Source: Hofstenia miamia
Taxonomy: Eukaryota > Xenacoelomorpha > Acoela
Reading direction: 5' to 3'
DNA: 64,000 nt
Assembly: GCA_004352715.1 (NCBI GenBank)
Contig: SCFE01000099.1
Location: 1,714,334 to 1,778,333, forward strand
In this document: piece after piece, positions 48,274 through 60,156 of the stretch
Layout of the letters: each line of letters opens with the position of its first letter
Position numbering within the stretch: the first letter of the stretch is position 1
Notes under the pieces: model-generated
What the model saw: the letters and a program-made list of their open reading frames with translations, nothing else
What the model was told of the DNA's origin: nothing
The model's database searches: none
Program-made: the position numbers and the translations under genes

Positions 48274-48930
48274 TCCCAAGTAACATCAATTATTGGGCCG
48301 TCATTGGTCCATTATTTACATTTGGCAAATGGGTTAATATTGACCCATTAGTCTTTAGCAATAATGAGCACAAAAAATTGATGCATATTTGTTATTTGAC
48401 ATCATTTTGAATGCTAATTTGCATTTACATAGCTTTTTCTTCCATTTTTACTTTTAGTAGAAAATTCTCATTAGTAAATTTCACAGAAATTTTAAAGAAG
48501 CAAAAATACAAGCAAGTTCAATATTTTTAAAATGTAAGCCATAGTTTCTATATAATGGCATCAGTCATGTCTAGTACCAATATATTTGGTTCCAGTAGCA
48601 TTAATTTCCACCCCCATTTAATATTTTGGTCGCATGTAGATCGAAACACAGCACATATTTTGCACACAATTTGCAAAAAATGTTAAAAAATTCTGAAAAT
48701 TATTTTTAAGTTTCTTCAATTATCACAATTCCACATTGGGCCTGCCCCTACTCAAAGCTTTAGTCTCAAGTATCAGGTGCCACAGAGTCCTAATTTTTAT
48801 ATTCCAATAGTTTCTTCGGAAGCAAAATGGAAATGAACCAATATTATCCCAATGGCAAAATGCCAATATTAGCAATTATTGGCTCCAACAATGGACTAAA
48901 AATGGCATAGCAATATTATGTTACTTGGGA
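48274..48930. mobile_element. Non-autonomous TIR element (CCCAAGTAACA family), copy B
   Basis: Left TCCCAAGTAACATCAATT, right ATGTTACTTGGGA, with TA on each side. Internal sequence at about 48540-48835 is unrelated to that of the copy at 9384-10029, and the long right-hand arm is shortened here. Confidence 0.75.
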
Positions 48931-50160
48931 TAGTGTATTAATAAAAATTACTTTTGTTTTTGTAATATCAAAGATATATCAAGAGTTCAATAGCAACAAA
49001 ATATACTTCCTTGTATCAATCTTTATATTAATGCTTCGCTTTGCAGTATTTGTATCTATGTACTGAGAATTCGAATTGATCACAGCAGAACGACATTGAA
49101 CGATATCCCATTGTATGATTTCCAGTACTACTATGTTTCATATAACATTGTAAATTTTTAGTTGTATTATTTAAATATACTATATTTCTACTATTTCATT
49201 AATTAATAAGTCTTTCTATTTAATATATAGATAAAATGATTTTTTGAAAGGTTTTTAACTTATTCATCTTACCCTTAAGATGCAATTCAGCTATTTAAGG
49301 CATCGCCTATAACTCAAGATATATATATATATATATAATGTCCCCAATCCAGATCACAGAATTTGTCAATCAAATTTATTTTCTTACTTTAGGTCTTTGA
49401 ATGTTTTTAAATTGAAATACTAGAGACCAATATAGTACATACAGAAAACTGATGAATACATGCGCATGTTTATAAAAGGAGCTTAAAAAACCATCTCCAT
49501 AATTACCTACGCCTAGGAGGTTATGTTTTTGGTAGCGTTGATTTATTTATCTGTTTGACAGTTAGCAACTTTACGGAAAAACTAATAAATGGATTGACCT
49601 TAAATTATCACCAGAGGTGCGTGTCCGCCAAAGGAGGAATCATTTAAATTTTGGTGATGATCTGGCCCACACAAGCTGCGTGGCGGAGGTCTGCGCTCTC
49701 CGAGTGCTTTTCTAGTTTCAAAATATATTTTTGATTATAATTCATTGCAAGTATTTTTAATGTGTGCGTTGCTGAAATTTAGGTCGATTAGAGAGTTATT
49801 AAAAATTTAGCAATAAAAATTAAATTGCAAAGGCAATTTTTTTGATTTCTTGCTTTTGAACCAGTTCCCCAGTTTTACGGTATTATATTAAAAAAATATA
49901 GTTCAGAAGCTATTGAGATTATAAATAAATTGGAAGTAATAATTCTTCTAAAATATAAATTATATTATTCAAATATTCACCTTCAATTTTAAAGTAAAAG
50001 TATTTTACAAATATGAAGTTGATTTGGTGTCTTAATTCATTATGATATAAAATCTTACACTCAAAGAAAAACTAAGCAAAATGAACATTTTGCGATTACA
50101 TGAATTTTCACTATTATAATTTCCAGTCAAGCACCATACTCATATTTTGATATATACATG

Positions 50161-50204
<44 letters not shown>

Positions 50205-50732
50205 TATATATATATAAATTTAAGTTTCTTCTGAATTAAATAGAAAATTTTCAACTTCTCCAAATGGTCTTATCTTTCTCCTGTGAACATTGAAATATAT
50301 TAGCTTTATTAGCACAGAGAATTGCATATAGCTATGCATAAAAATATCATAAATCATATTTGCAAGAATTTACATTTGGCTATAAAGAACAATACAGTAT
50401 ATTGTACTTAGTGCAAATATAAATGAATTTGTTTCAAAACCTGAAGTTGAACTGCATTATTGAGTAAGAAATCATAATTTAAATTTAATTAAAGCAATAG
50501 AAGAAATAGATGGGAATGTTAATTTTTGGGAAAATTGGCTTTAAGGATATCGATTTTCATGTCGATATGTCCTAAGTAATGTCCCTTTCCTCTTTAGATT
50601 TAAATGTATATATACCGGCACATAAACTGCTTTGTTAGAATTTCCGCGTAGAAATGAAAATCATATTTTCTATTGCTTTTCTAAATATATTATTTTCCAA
50701 TAAATATTTAAATATTAGGATTTAGATTCTTA
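48931..50732. other. Flank upstream of the GPCR gene
   Basis: To 49274 it is duplicated sequence. TA tracts lie at about 49318-49336 and 50163-50216. No coding exon is recognised. ATTAGGATTTAG just before 50725 could be a 3' splice site for a leader exon of the GPCR; the same motif precedes the broken copy at 3008. Confidence 0.5.
49530..49730. repeat. Dispersed, relatively GC-rich repeat fragment
   Basis: Contains AGCAACTTTACGGAAAAACT, AGAGGTGCGTGTCCGCCAAA and GGTCTGCGCTCTCCGAGTGC, markedly richer in GC than its surroundings. I recall similar wording as a widespread repeat in diverse invertebrate genomes; this was not searched. The middle part (about 49573-49653) also occurs at 10640-10715. 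Confidence 0.45.
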
Positions 50733-51752
50733 ATGAATACGACACATAATGTGACATATGGAAAACCTGGTGGCTACTATGAAGATTATATCATACTTTC
50801 TCAAATTATTGTAGTTGGGGCCATTGGAATTCCAAGCAATGCCACCACTCTATTTATTTGCATATGGTATCCATTTGTGAAAAAAATATCAACGAATATC
50901 TATCTTACGCAACTAACATTTGCTGTATGGCATCCATTTGTGAAAAAAATATCAACGAATATCTATGTTATGCAACTAACATTTGCAGATCTTCTAGCTT
51001 GCTTTAGCTTTGTAGTTATTAATTTACCATTTGTAATCTTCCCAGAAGAATATTTACTCAATAATTTCAGATATTCGTGTTCACTTTGGAGTTTCATAAG
51101 CTCATTCGCATTTTTCTATTCCACTTATATGATTGTTCTAATCACCGTGGATAGAGTTATCAATGTATGCACTATATTTTTGTCACGAAAATTAGATAAC
51201 AAATTTTGGGGACAGTTATTTTGCATCATGGTATTGATACATTCATTAATTCAAGCTGCTTTGCAATTCGACATTTACGAATACATTCCCAGTACAGTGA
51301 TGTGGAAAGGACAAATTTATACTGGAGTAAGATGCTATGGTTCAAATATCAAATCTCAGATAGTAATTTTGATATTTGGCTACACGTTTCCTCTTGTATT
51401 TATTACTTTGGGAAACATTGCAATCATCGTCTGCTTAATTCATAGGGCAAGTTATACCAAAAAGAAGTTTAACAAGAGCAGTGGTAGGGACAATATAAGA
51501 GTTACCATAACACTCGTTGCATGCTGCATTACATTAGTAGGACTGTATCTGCCTTATTATATTTTTGAATTATTTCACTTAATGCAAACCGCAGAACAAA
51601 AACTAATTCTTTGGGGAATGCCATATTATTACTTGTTCTGGTCCATTTTTGAGGGTTTGAGGAATTTTAATTCACTGGTAAATTTTTTTATTTATGGTAT
51701 TACCAATAAAAAATTCAGAAATTCTTTTTTAAATTGCATTGGAATTAAGTAA
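50733..51752 (+). CDS. Class A (rhodopsin-like) GPCR with duplicated loop-1 segment
   Basis: Single open frame of 339 residues. The extracellular N-terminus has N-glycosylation sites. TM1 ends in GIPSNATTLFICIW, where the Asn corresponds to position 1.50. TM2 starts LTFADLLACF, with the conserved Asp. A TM3 cysteine lies in YSCSLWSF, and the motif after TM3 is DRV in place of DRY. A loop-2 cysteine lies in GVRCYG. TM6 has LYLPYY instead of CWxP, and TM7 has NSLVNFFIYG, a variant of NPxxY. Residues about 47-88 contain two 21-residue units (WYPFVKKISTNIYLTQLTFA and WHPFVKKISTNIYVMQLTFA, each plus one), a 63-base in-frame tandem duplication that lengthens loop 1 and repeats the start of TM2. The broken paralogue at 3641 has one unit. 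The ligand is unknown. Confidence 0.9.
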   Translation: MNTTHNVTYGKPGGYYEDYIILSQIIVVGAIGIPSNATTLFICIWYPFVKKISTNIYLTQLTFAVWHPFVKKISTNIYVMQLTFADLLACFSFVVINLPFVIFPEEYLLNNFRYSCSLWSFISSFAFFYSTYMIVLITVDRVINVCTIFLSRKLDNKFWGQLFCIMVLIHSLIQAALQFDIYEYIPSTVMWKGQIYTGVRCYGSNIKSQIVILIFGYTFPLVFITLGNIAIIVCLIHRASYTKKKFNKSSGRDNIRVTITLVACCITLVGLYLPYYIFELFHLMQTAEQKLILWGMPYYYLFWSIFEGLRNFNSLVNFFIYGITNKKFRNSFLNCIGIK

Positions 51753-51965
51753 TTTAATATAGTATAATGGAATCATGTTAATTTTAAACAGATCATTTTC
51801 CACAATATCTTTTAAAACGCATGAATTTATAGTATTATTAAATTTGAATTTTATAAACATGCATTTGTTTTCATTTCATTATTGAATGTTAACATATTGC
51901 TTATCATAATGTATTCGTAATACTAAATTTTATCACATATTGTTTATATATATCACATAATCGTT

Positions 51966-52020
<55 letters not shown>

Positions 52021-52030
52021 TTATATATAA

Positions 52031-52085
<55 letters not shown>

Positions 52086-52395
52086 AACGATTATGTGATA
52101 TATATAAACAATATGTGATAAAATTTAGTATTACGAATACATTATGATAAGCAATATGTTAACATTCAATAATGAAATGAAAACAAATGCATGTTTATAA
52201 AATTCAAATTTAATAATACTATAAATTCATGCGTTTTAAAAGATATTGTGGAAAATGATCTGTTTAAAATTAACATGATTCCATTATACTATATTAAATT
52301 ACTTAATTCCAATGCAATTTAAAAAAGAATTTCTGAATTTTTTATTGGTAATACCATAAATAAAAAAATTTACCAGTGAATTAAAATTCCTCAAA
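51656..52395. repeat. 740-base near-perfect palindrome over the GPCR 3' end
   Basis: Bases 51656-52025 are the reverse complement of 52026-52395, exact in every stretch compared outside the central TA tract. The centre is a (TA)n tract at about 51963-52082. The right arm ends at a single N (52396). The arm includes the last 97 bases of the GPCR frame plus its 3' flank. Exactness and the N suggest a fold-back assembly artefact, or a very recent inverted duplication at a TA hairpin. Confidence 0.9.
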
Positions 52396-52396
52396 N

Positions 52397-52397
52397 A

Positions 52398-52441
<44 letters not shown>

Positions 52442-55400
52442 TGAAGGTAAATAATTTTTAATTTCATATTTTTGCTGGTATATCATTCAATTCAAAATGT
52501 GATGCAAAATTTTGTATAATTTAAAATATAATTTATTTAGCAACATTTGTAAAATATTATCTTGTAACTGGGGATGATGTGTATTGTAAGTAGCAATATA
52601 TGGAAATTAAACTTTATAAATAGAAAATTTGATTTCAAGAATTTGAATTTCACTTGTTCACACGTTTTGAAAAAAATGCATGAACAAAGAAAAAATAATG
52701 TTCATTCTTATATTATTCGCATTCCGTTTCAAGCTACTTTGGCATAAAACAAAGGAATTATATGTGCAGATGCGGACATGGAAATAATAAGAGTATCCAT
52801 AAACAATACTAGTGTATGAATGAAAGGATGAGTTTTTTTAATCTAAGGTTTAGTAGACGTCTTTTACTTTATCTTAGTTGTAGTCAATTTTATTCAGAAT
52901 CCAATTTTTCTGGTGCCTAGCGATGTATCCAAATTCCATTGAAAAATCTATGGTATTTAAGAAATGCTCTGAATTTCCACGATTAATTTGTTTGGTTCTA
53001 TAAGAAAACTATCTACAAGTTAATATTTTGTTGCTCACATGCCGTTCAATTCCAAAGTACTGTGGTGAAGTCCTGACAGTTAAACAAAATTACGTTTAAT
53101 AAAGCAGTTTAACAGTCATTTTTCAACTTATGTATGTAATAAAATCACTTAAGTAGAATTCTTATTTGTTCTGAAAACTAGGTTCTTTAAAAGTCTTGCA
53201 AAAAGTTTCCTAAAGAATATTTGAAATGTTGTTATTTTATTGACGTTTGTTTGAATTGTTTACTTTCTTAGAAATTATTGAAAGTCAATAAAGATTCTTT
53301 ATTAATGAATCATTTGAAAGCTTTATAAATCCTTGCAAAAAAAATTCAAGAAACTTCACAGATGTCAAAGTTTTCCAATTAGGGCGACAATAATGAAAGA
53401 ATGAATTCTTTGGAAATTGTAAATGAAAAAATTTCCATTTAGGAGTATATAAAGAATTCAAAATATACTATTTAGCATTAAAATCTAGAAAGTTATAATT
53501 TTAAACAAGATGATTACCTAGAAATTTTTTAATTGTATAGTGCTAATACATTATTAAAGTAGTATGATTGGAAATGTATAAATATTTATTGAACAACATA
53601 ACTTGGAAATTCTCTAACATAAATTGGAACACGGTTTCTCAAAAATGTGTTCAATAGAATTGCGGCAAATAGGAGAAGTTCATTAAAGTGTATTGATGGT
53701 AGACCCATTAAAATTCAAATTTTAAAAAATATAATTTAATATTGATTGTACATGTACGTTGTCTCAGAAAAGGAACCCCTAAATAACTCAAGGCCTAGAC
53801 ACAAACCAATCAATCTTTTGTTAGTATATCTAAGAAACCTTAAATCTTTAAAACTTCACTTTTTATTAGAAAACTAGTATGTTTTCCCATATTAAGTTTC
53901 TAATTGTTTTTTATTAAGAAAATTGCATAGCTCCACTAATGCATAATTATAAATAATTTTAAAAAACTATTAACTAAGATTAACATATTTTATCAACAAT
54001 CCACATTGAAAACAATGAAATAAACTCTAAAAGATTATGTAGTACTGTAATAGACAACATCACAAAATCAAATACATGTATATTAAATTGTTGATTAAAT
54101 CAATTTAAGGCGCTTAAAATAATAAACAAAGTCAGTCAAGACTGCTGGTTTACAAGTGATCAGCGTTCTGGATTAGCTTGGTTTTGCTGGTTTGTTGTAA
54201 TGAAACAGTAAGCATCTATTTTAAGTCCTGTTCTTTCTTACAAATCACTAAGAGCCTTCCATTTTTTATTCATCAAACAAAGCTTTACCTACCAAACATT
54301 ATTGTTGTCAAATTTGACAGTCTCAAGCAGAACAGAGCAATTTGTTCAGTTTTCGATGCCGAATTTGAGAGTTTGACATAGTTCAGCTTTCTTGGAAAGC
54401 TTCTAATTTCAAACACATTGGCCTGGATTGATTGGCGAATGAAAATAACATCTGTTCCTTACAGTCATTAACAATTCATTTCTTATAAAAAAATTCATAA
54501 GAATATCAGGAATACGATTGCTCAAAACATTTTGAATAAAAAATATTGGTACAGACTAAATGTTTTCAGCGGTTTTCATTTTGAAGAATACTGTACCAAA
54601 GCGTTTTGGCAAATCACCTTAGAAATCACGTAAAAATCTTCAAAAACAACATAACATTAATTATTCTTTGGCTTTTTAATACTAAGTAAATTGCATAAGC
54701 TGAGGCGTTGTCTCCACTTGGTGGGCATCATTTCAACTTTACCAAAATCAATGGGATTTATATGCTAATATTTCAAAAATTCTTTAGTCATTTGCATTTG
54801 GTTTTTTTCGGTTGCTGTGCATCACCCTTGCTATTTGCAGGGGAATCGCCGCTGTTGATGTTAAATTTCAACATAAATTTAAGTCAAATCTACTGAAAAA
54901 AATCAATTGATATTAACTATTTTATTTTCAAAAAGATGTCTTAATTTTTAGGGCTTACATTAAACTGGATGGTGAGCAGTTCACTTTTTACCTGGGATTA
55001 TGGGTCAGGCAGACCCGTTCCGGCCTGTTGAAGAATAATAATATAAGCAATACAAAGCAATTAAACTTGTGAATTTATTTGTTTAATGTTTATTGTTTTT
55101 GCAACCTAAGGATTATAAATGTCCTGCGATCGATTAAATTTTTTTACCTGTTCCGCGACTAGGGTTGGCCCATTTTGTACTAATGGAACAGCTGTAAATC
55201 ACTTAAAAATTGCAATTATAGAAAGATTTGCTTGATAAATGTAGGACAAACTTGGAGATTAGAAAAATCATAATATGAGCTAATCCCTGTGTTGGCGTAT
55301 TTTCAATGTAAGCCATAGTCAAAATTTGAAATGTAAAATATTCTAATCAGTGTGAGACGATAATTTGAATAAATGATTTGGCAGATTGCAGATAATTTTG

Positions 55401-56200
55401 TAGTTAATAAAAAAATAGATTGTCTTAATCTTGATAGTACAAAACTTACTACTGATAATGTTCGCTCGACTATCACACTGGACAGTTTTAAATTTTTCTT
55501 CTGACATATGCAATACTCAACACTCATTTCTTTAGAAAAATAGAAATCTCTATCTTCATCTTTGTAAAATTTCAATGAAATCATCAACATTTCCTTGCTA
55601 TTATTGCAAAGTTAGCGTTAGCTTCAAAATAGCTATAGCCAAATTCCTAGGTTAAATTTGGTTTAAATTTCGGCCGTACCACATTCCTGATGTATCAATT
55701 GAAATGAGATTAACCAAATAAACAGCTTAATGTCCAAAACGCAGATATACACATAATCAATTACTTGAATTGCCAACATTTATATGATTGGGGTCGTTTT
55801 TATGTATTTCATTGATTCACAATTTGGTTACACACTAATAGGAAGTATGCTTGGAAAGTGCAGTATCCTGGCCACATATAATGCTGTACAATTATTTACT
55901 AGTGCACTATCAAATCAAATAATGAATATCATTTTATATTTAATTTAATATCAATACTAATTTTTCAATTGATGGCAATATCGATGAAAGCTTTTGCCAG
56001 AGGTGCTGGAAACTGCATTGCAGCACTTTTGACTGAACTTTCAGCAAGGAAGTTTGTTCTTCGTCCCCATTCCCCAACACAACAGTTTTCAAACAAATTA
56101 CTACTTTGATGGCACAAGAGTCATGAAACGTCTAAACTGATGATTTTGCTCAGGCTTTGTATATAAATATGCTTCACTAGTTAGTATGTATAGTGATTAG
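52397..56200. other. No gene seen
   Basis: A TA tract at 52397-52438, then AT-rich sequence. 52595-52736 resembles the island at 4864-5006. Near 54970-55185 there are GC-richer words (GGGTCAGGCAGACCCGTTCC, ACTAGGGTTGGCCC) that look like ends of a decayed TIR repeat. Open frames at 54178-54381, 54708-54896 and 55303-55590 have no domain. Confidence 0.5.
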
Positions 56201-58278
56201 CTAGGGTAAGGCCCGAACCGAACATGGACAAAATGGTACGGACACGGGCTCTAAACTTTGTTATTCGCAATTATTAATTCTTAAAACGATTTGTTTGAAC
56301 TAGATACGTATTTTGTATCTACAGCTATGGCCAAAAGTCTGGTGACACATCCATATATTAAACATTTCTACATATTTTAAACAAAATTAAGGAACAATGT
56401 GGAAAACTATTGTATATTTATGTAGCCATGCTAAATGTAACAGTATAAAACATGTCAGAATGACTAACAGTCAATATTTAATGTGCTGCTCTTTGTTTCT
56501 TATCACTTTTTTCAGCCTATGGGGCATACTATGGACCAATTTTTCACACACACTATTGCCTATCTCTGTGCACCAGGCTTCACGGACAATGCGTTTCGGG
56601 TCATCAAGACCAGTAGGTTTGTGCCTGCTCACTTTTTCTTTTAGAATGCTCCATAGATTCTCAATCGGGTTGAGATCAGGGCTGTTACCCGGCCATGGAC
56701 CCAAGATCTCTATCCTTTCTGAGTCGAGCCAAGTGGTCACGGATCTCACTTGATGGCAAGGTGCCACATCGTGCATGAAGACTTGTTTGTTTCACGCACA
56801 TCATGGTTTGTAGCCTGTCCTGGAGTAGCTCTAGATAATTTGCAGCTCTCATGGTAGCACCTTGCGGCAAGAACCACAGTTTACCACGGCCAGATGCTGA
56901 CATTGAACCCCAAATCATTGTGCTAGAGGATTGTTTGCCATAAGGAAGGCATCATCGAGGATTGAATCATTGGCCTCCTGGGTGTCTGACAGTTGTAGCT
57001 CCAATATTACTGAACTGGCGCACAGTTGTCTCATCGCTAAAGAGTAGTTTTTCCCAATCGGCAGAAGTTCAGTGTTTATATTTATGGCAAAATGCGAGCC
57101 AGTCGCGAATATTTTTCGCAGAAAGGAGTGGCTTTCAAGCAGGCTTGTGGGCAGGCAGCTGCAATTCACTGCTTAATCAAACTTGACGGGCTATTTCACG
57201 AGATGAAATGAAAGGATTAGCAGTAGTAAGTCGCTTTATCACTCTATCACCAGTTGCCTACGTTACCTTTGGACGGCCAGTGCGGCCCCTCAAAGCAAAG
57301 GAGTTTCTCCCATAATAACATTGCAGTGTACGAGAGACATTCTGTTTTGAAGTGTTTAGTTGAAGCGCAGCAGCAGTTTGACTCATACCAGATTCAACAA
57401 GTGCAACAATCTGAGCACACAGCTCTGTTGATAATTCCATTTCAGATCAATACAGAAAAGAAATTTACTATGCATGCACAACGCTCTTATATAGTGTCAT
57501 CTAGAGGAAGGATTTAGAAGAGTTTCTAGAAGGAATTGTACTGGCTGGAAGGCTGGCTGACTTACAAATATGTACATCACAGCAATATTATAATTAAAGC
57601 AACACAGCTGGAGTAATGTCTGTTTAAAATTAAATATTACAAAATTATTATGCTGTCACCAGACTTTTGGCCATAGCTGTATCTATTTTATATATCTACT
57701 TACGTATATGTATTCCGTGAAAAACTAAACTTCATGTATACTTACAACAAAAATTACAACTTACCACATAAAATAATAAACTGAGCAACATAACATTTAC
57801 TGTATTATTCAAAATCTGAGAACTTCATTTCACTGTCACTTTCTGATATCGCATTAATATTAAATGGTGACTTCAGAATAAAAAGTTGCGAACTTACGAC
57901 TCTCCATATCATTTGAATTAAATTATTGCAGATTATTTATTTTATAAGGTCACACAAGAAGTTTACTGAACTATTATGATAAATAAAAACTCGTTTCTAG
58001 TAAATGATTAATCAGCAGAACATTAAAATTATTTTCACACTGTTTAATGTGTTGTAAATTATTGCGATAAATTGGTAGACGTTCTTTTGAAAACGAGACT
58101 TAAGTATGACTTAATGTACTTAATTTGGTTTATAATGTAAACTAAATTGATTGCTGCTATGATTGTTAGGCTGTTTTTGTTAAGAAACATCTAGCTACTA
58201 ACATAAAGGGCTTAGGATACGGGCACTGGCCTATTTTTATGGGTACGGGCTATGGATCGGGCACGGGCTCTACCCCAG
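56201..58278. mobile_element. Possible 2.1-kb TIR element hosting a Tc1
   Basis: The left end CTAGGGTAAGGCCCG and the inverted right end CTGGGGTAGAGCCCG are imperfect repeats, both followed inward by ACGGGC/GGCCCG words. No clear target duplication and no transposase frame of its own. The Tc1 at 56322-57679 sits inside its left part. Confidence 0.4.
56322..57679 (-). mobile_element. Tc1-type element, 1358 bp, inactive transposase
   Basis: Inverted repeats CAGCTATGGCCAAAAGTCTG / CAGACTTTTGGCCATAGCTG, flanked by TA. The transposase reads on the minus strand from about 57440 to 56471: N-terminal HTH (LCAQIVALVESGMSQTAAAL, NTSKQNVSRTL), the GRTGRP hook, first Asp in LLFSDETTV, second in HDVAPCH, Glu in SPDLNPIENLW. 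I count 35 residues between the second Asp and the Glu, one more than the usual Tc1 34. Stops near 57250, 57180 and 56980 and frame changes break the gene. Its 5' end recurs at 582-724. Confidence 0.93.
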
Positions 58279-59042
58279 TCTTCTCTAAATGAAAACAAAG
58301 GACACTGGTTAAGATGTATCATTGTACAATTTTTGTATGTAAAGTGTGTATACAAATGTACTTGCCACAAAAATTAAGATTCTGTGGAAGCTTGTATATT
58401 GTCTATTTTATGAAATACCTGTAAAGCGCAGATTCTAAAAACTACAAGGCAAAGCTAATTAACAAGTCTTGAATTTTTATTGATGCAAAACATCAAAGCA
58501 TGCAATGATATTTTTCTTAAAAATTTGAGTAGTTTTTATTGCCATAATCACAAATAATTAAAATATAAAATGAATAATAATTTTTGATTGGGTTAAGATA
58601 TTTTTATATTGGTTTTCTGCAGTATGCAATTAAGATATAATTTTTGGTAAAGCGCAAGTCAAGCACTATTCTAGAAAAATTGACATAGTCCAAAAGAAAT
58701 GAACCAATTCAATGCGACTTCTCCACACAGTGCAGAATTTCCAAAGTCTATTTCCTTGATGCCAACCTCTCTCAGCAAGAGATTGACAAGGGCGGCCTGG
58801 GCTTTGGCCGAAATTTATGCTGACTATTACACAACAAGTCACCCGAATGCAATGAATGCCTAAAAATTCAGGAGCTAAGGAACAGGGGCTGTGATGTTTG
58901 AGCCCCAATTAATTCTCACAATGTTTCTATTAAGCAGTAAATTGTGAAAATTTTATAGTTTTCAAGGAAAAATATGTTCATTACTAAGCAGAATTTGTGA
59001 AGAAAATTCTATTTTTCATATTACTTTGATAGAATGCATGAG

Positions 59043-59090
<48 letters not shown>

Positions 59091-60156
59091 TATATATATA
59101 GGATTTTTCATGTAAATATTTAATTAGACTTTGAAAAATGTTCTACCGGCCAGACCGGCCGATCGACCGGTTTCAGTTGGCACCGGTACCGTCAATCACT
59201 TTGATACTATTTATGACCACTCGCTAGACAATGAAACATTGGGCAATGAAAAATTTGTTACAGAAATATTTTCAATCAGAAAATTGTACATTTTTCTTTC
59301 AGCTGGACAAACACACAAATTATCAGTTGCCTCAACCCCACTTAAATACTGCAAATCCATAAATCAATGGAATTTCCCATGATCTCCTTATCAATTGATA
59401 ATTCTGGTTAAAGTAGATATGAGATTTTCAAGTATTCTTTAATTTTAGTCTCCCTTTGAATATCTTGATGGTTTTATTTGCTATTATATTTTTCAAATAG
59501 GTGATCTGAACATTTTCTTAATTATTATGAGGATATCGATTCCTTTCTAAGATGGTAAACATTTTATTAAAGACATTTATTGTATGTTCATATGTCAAAA
59601 ATATTTTAAATAATCTCTCAATTGTGTTCAATTATGTAATATACTGCATAAGAGATTTTATAATGTTAGATGGGATTAAAATCCAAATTTAGTATAATAT
59701 ATATGCGAGCTCGTTTCATATGAGATGCTAAAGTTTTGCATACAAGCATAAAAAATATTAATTTGTTTTCCTTCTGCTCATCCTTCTTGAATTATATTTC
59801 TGAGACTTAGTGTGTAAGATAGTCTAAGAAAATTCATCGTGTTATTGAATATTACAAAAACGTCGTCTACTTATCGTATGTAAAGTTGTATGTAAAGAAT
59901 TTACTTTTAAATTATTGAAGTTACTTTCAATCATATCCATGCCAAAAGGGGTGGTTTATGAATTTAAAAATACATGAGTCTTAATTTGGAGTCCTCATTA
60001 TCAATATATATTAACAAAATTATAAAACTGTTGTTAGTAATTCAAATCCAAATTTTATATTAATAATTACAAAAACCTCAACTTTTGAGCTTACTTGCGT
60101 TTAATGGGTATTTTTTCATTTTATTTGATAAATATACTGTATTGAATAGCAGTCTG
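58279..60156. other. No confirmed gene; GC-rich patches and TA tract
   Basis: 58680-58910 is clearly richer in GC than its surroundings and open on both strands (plus strand SLSKRLTRAAWALAEIYADY), but not recognised. TA tract at about 59045-59100. 59143-59190 has clustered ACCGG/CCGGT words that look like an end of a TIR element. The rest is AT-rich without features. Confidence 0.5.

Larger units (their letters stand above)
42225..49274. repeat. 7-kb direct duplication, copy B
   Basis: Counterpart of 3339-10372, offset about 38.9 kb. Islands unrelated to copy A lie at 42519-42617, 43531-43598, 43737-44108, 44536-44635, 44943-45034, 45157-45235, 45481-45563, 47453-47547 and about 47765-48276. 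A 62-base insertion with an N sits at 42866-42927. Within the transposase region the islands of this copy are coherent coding sequence, so this copy is closer to the original. Confidence 0.9.

Noticed and set aside
56397-57517. Plus-strand open frames in the Tc1 region
   Set aside because: Antisense shadows of the minus-strand transposase, whose catalytic motifs are recognisable.
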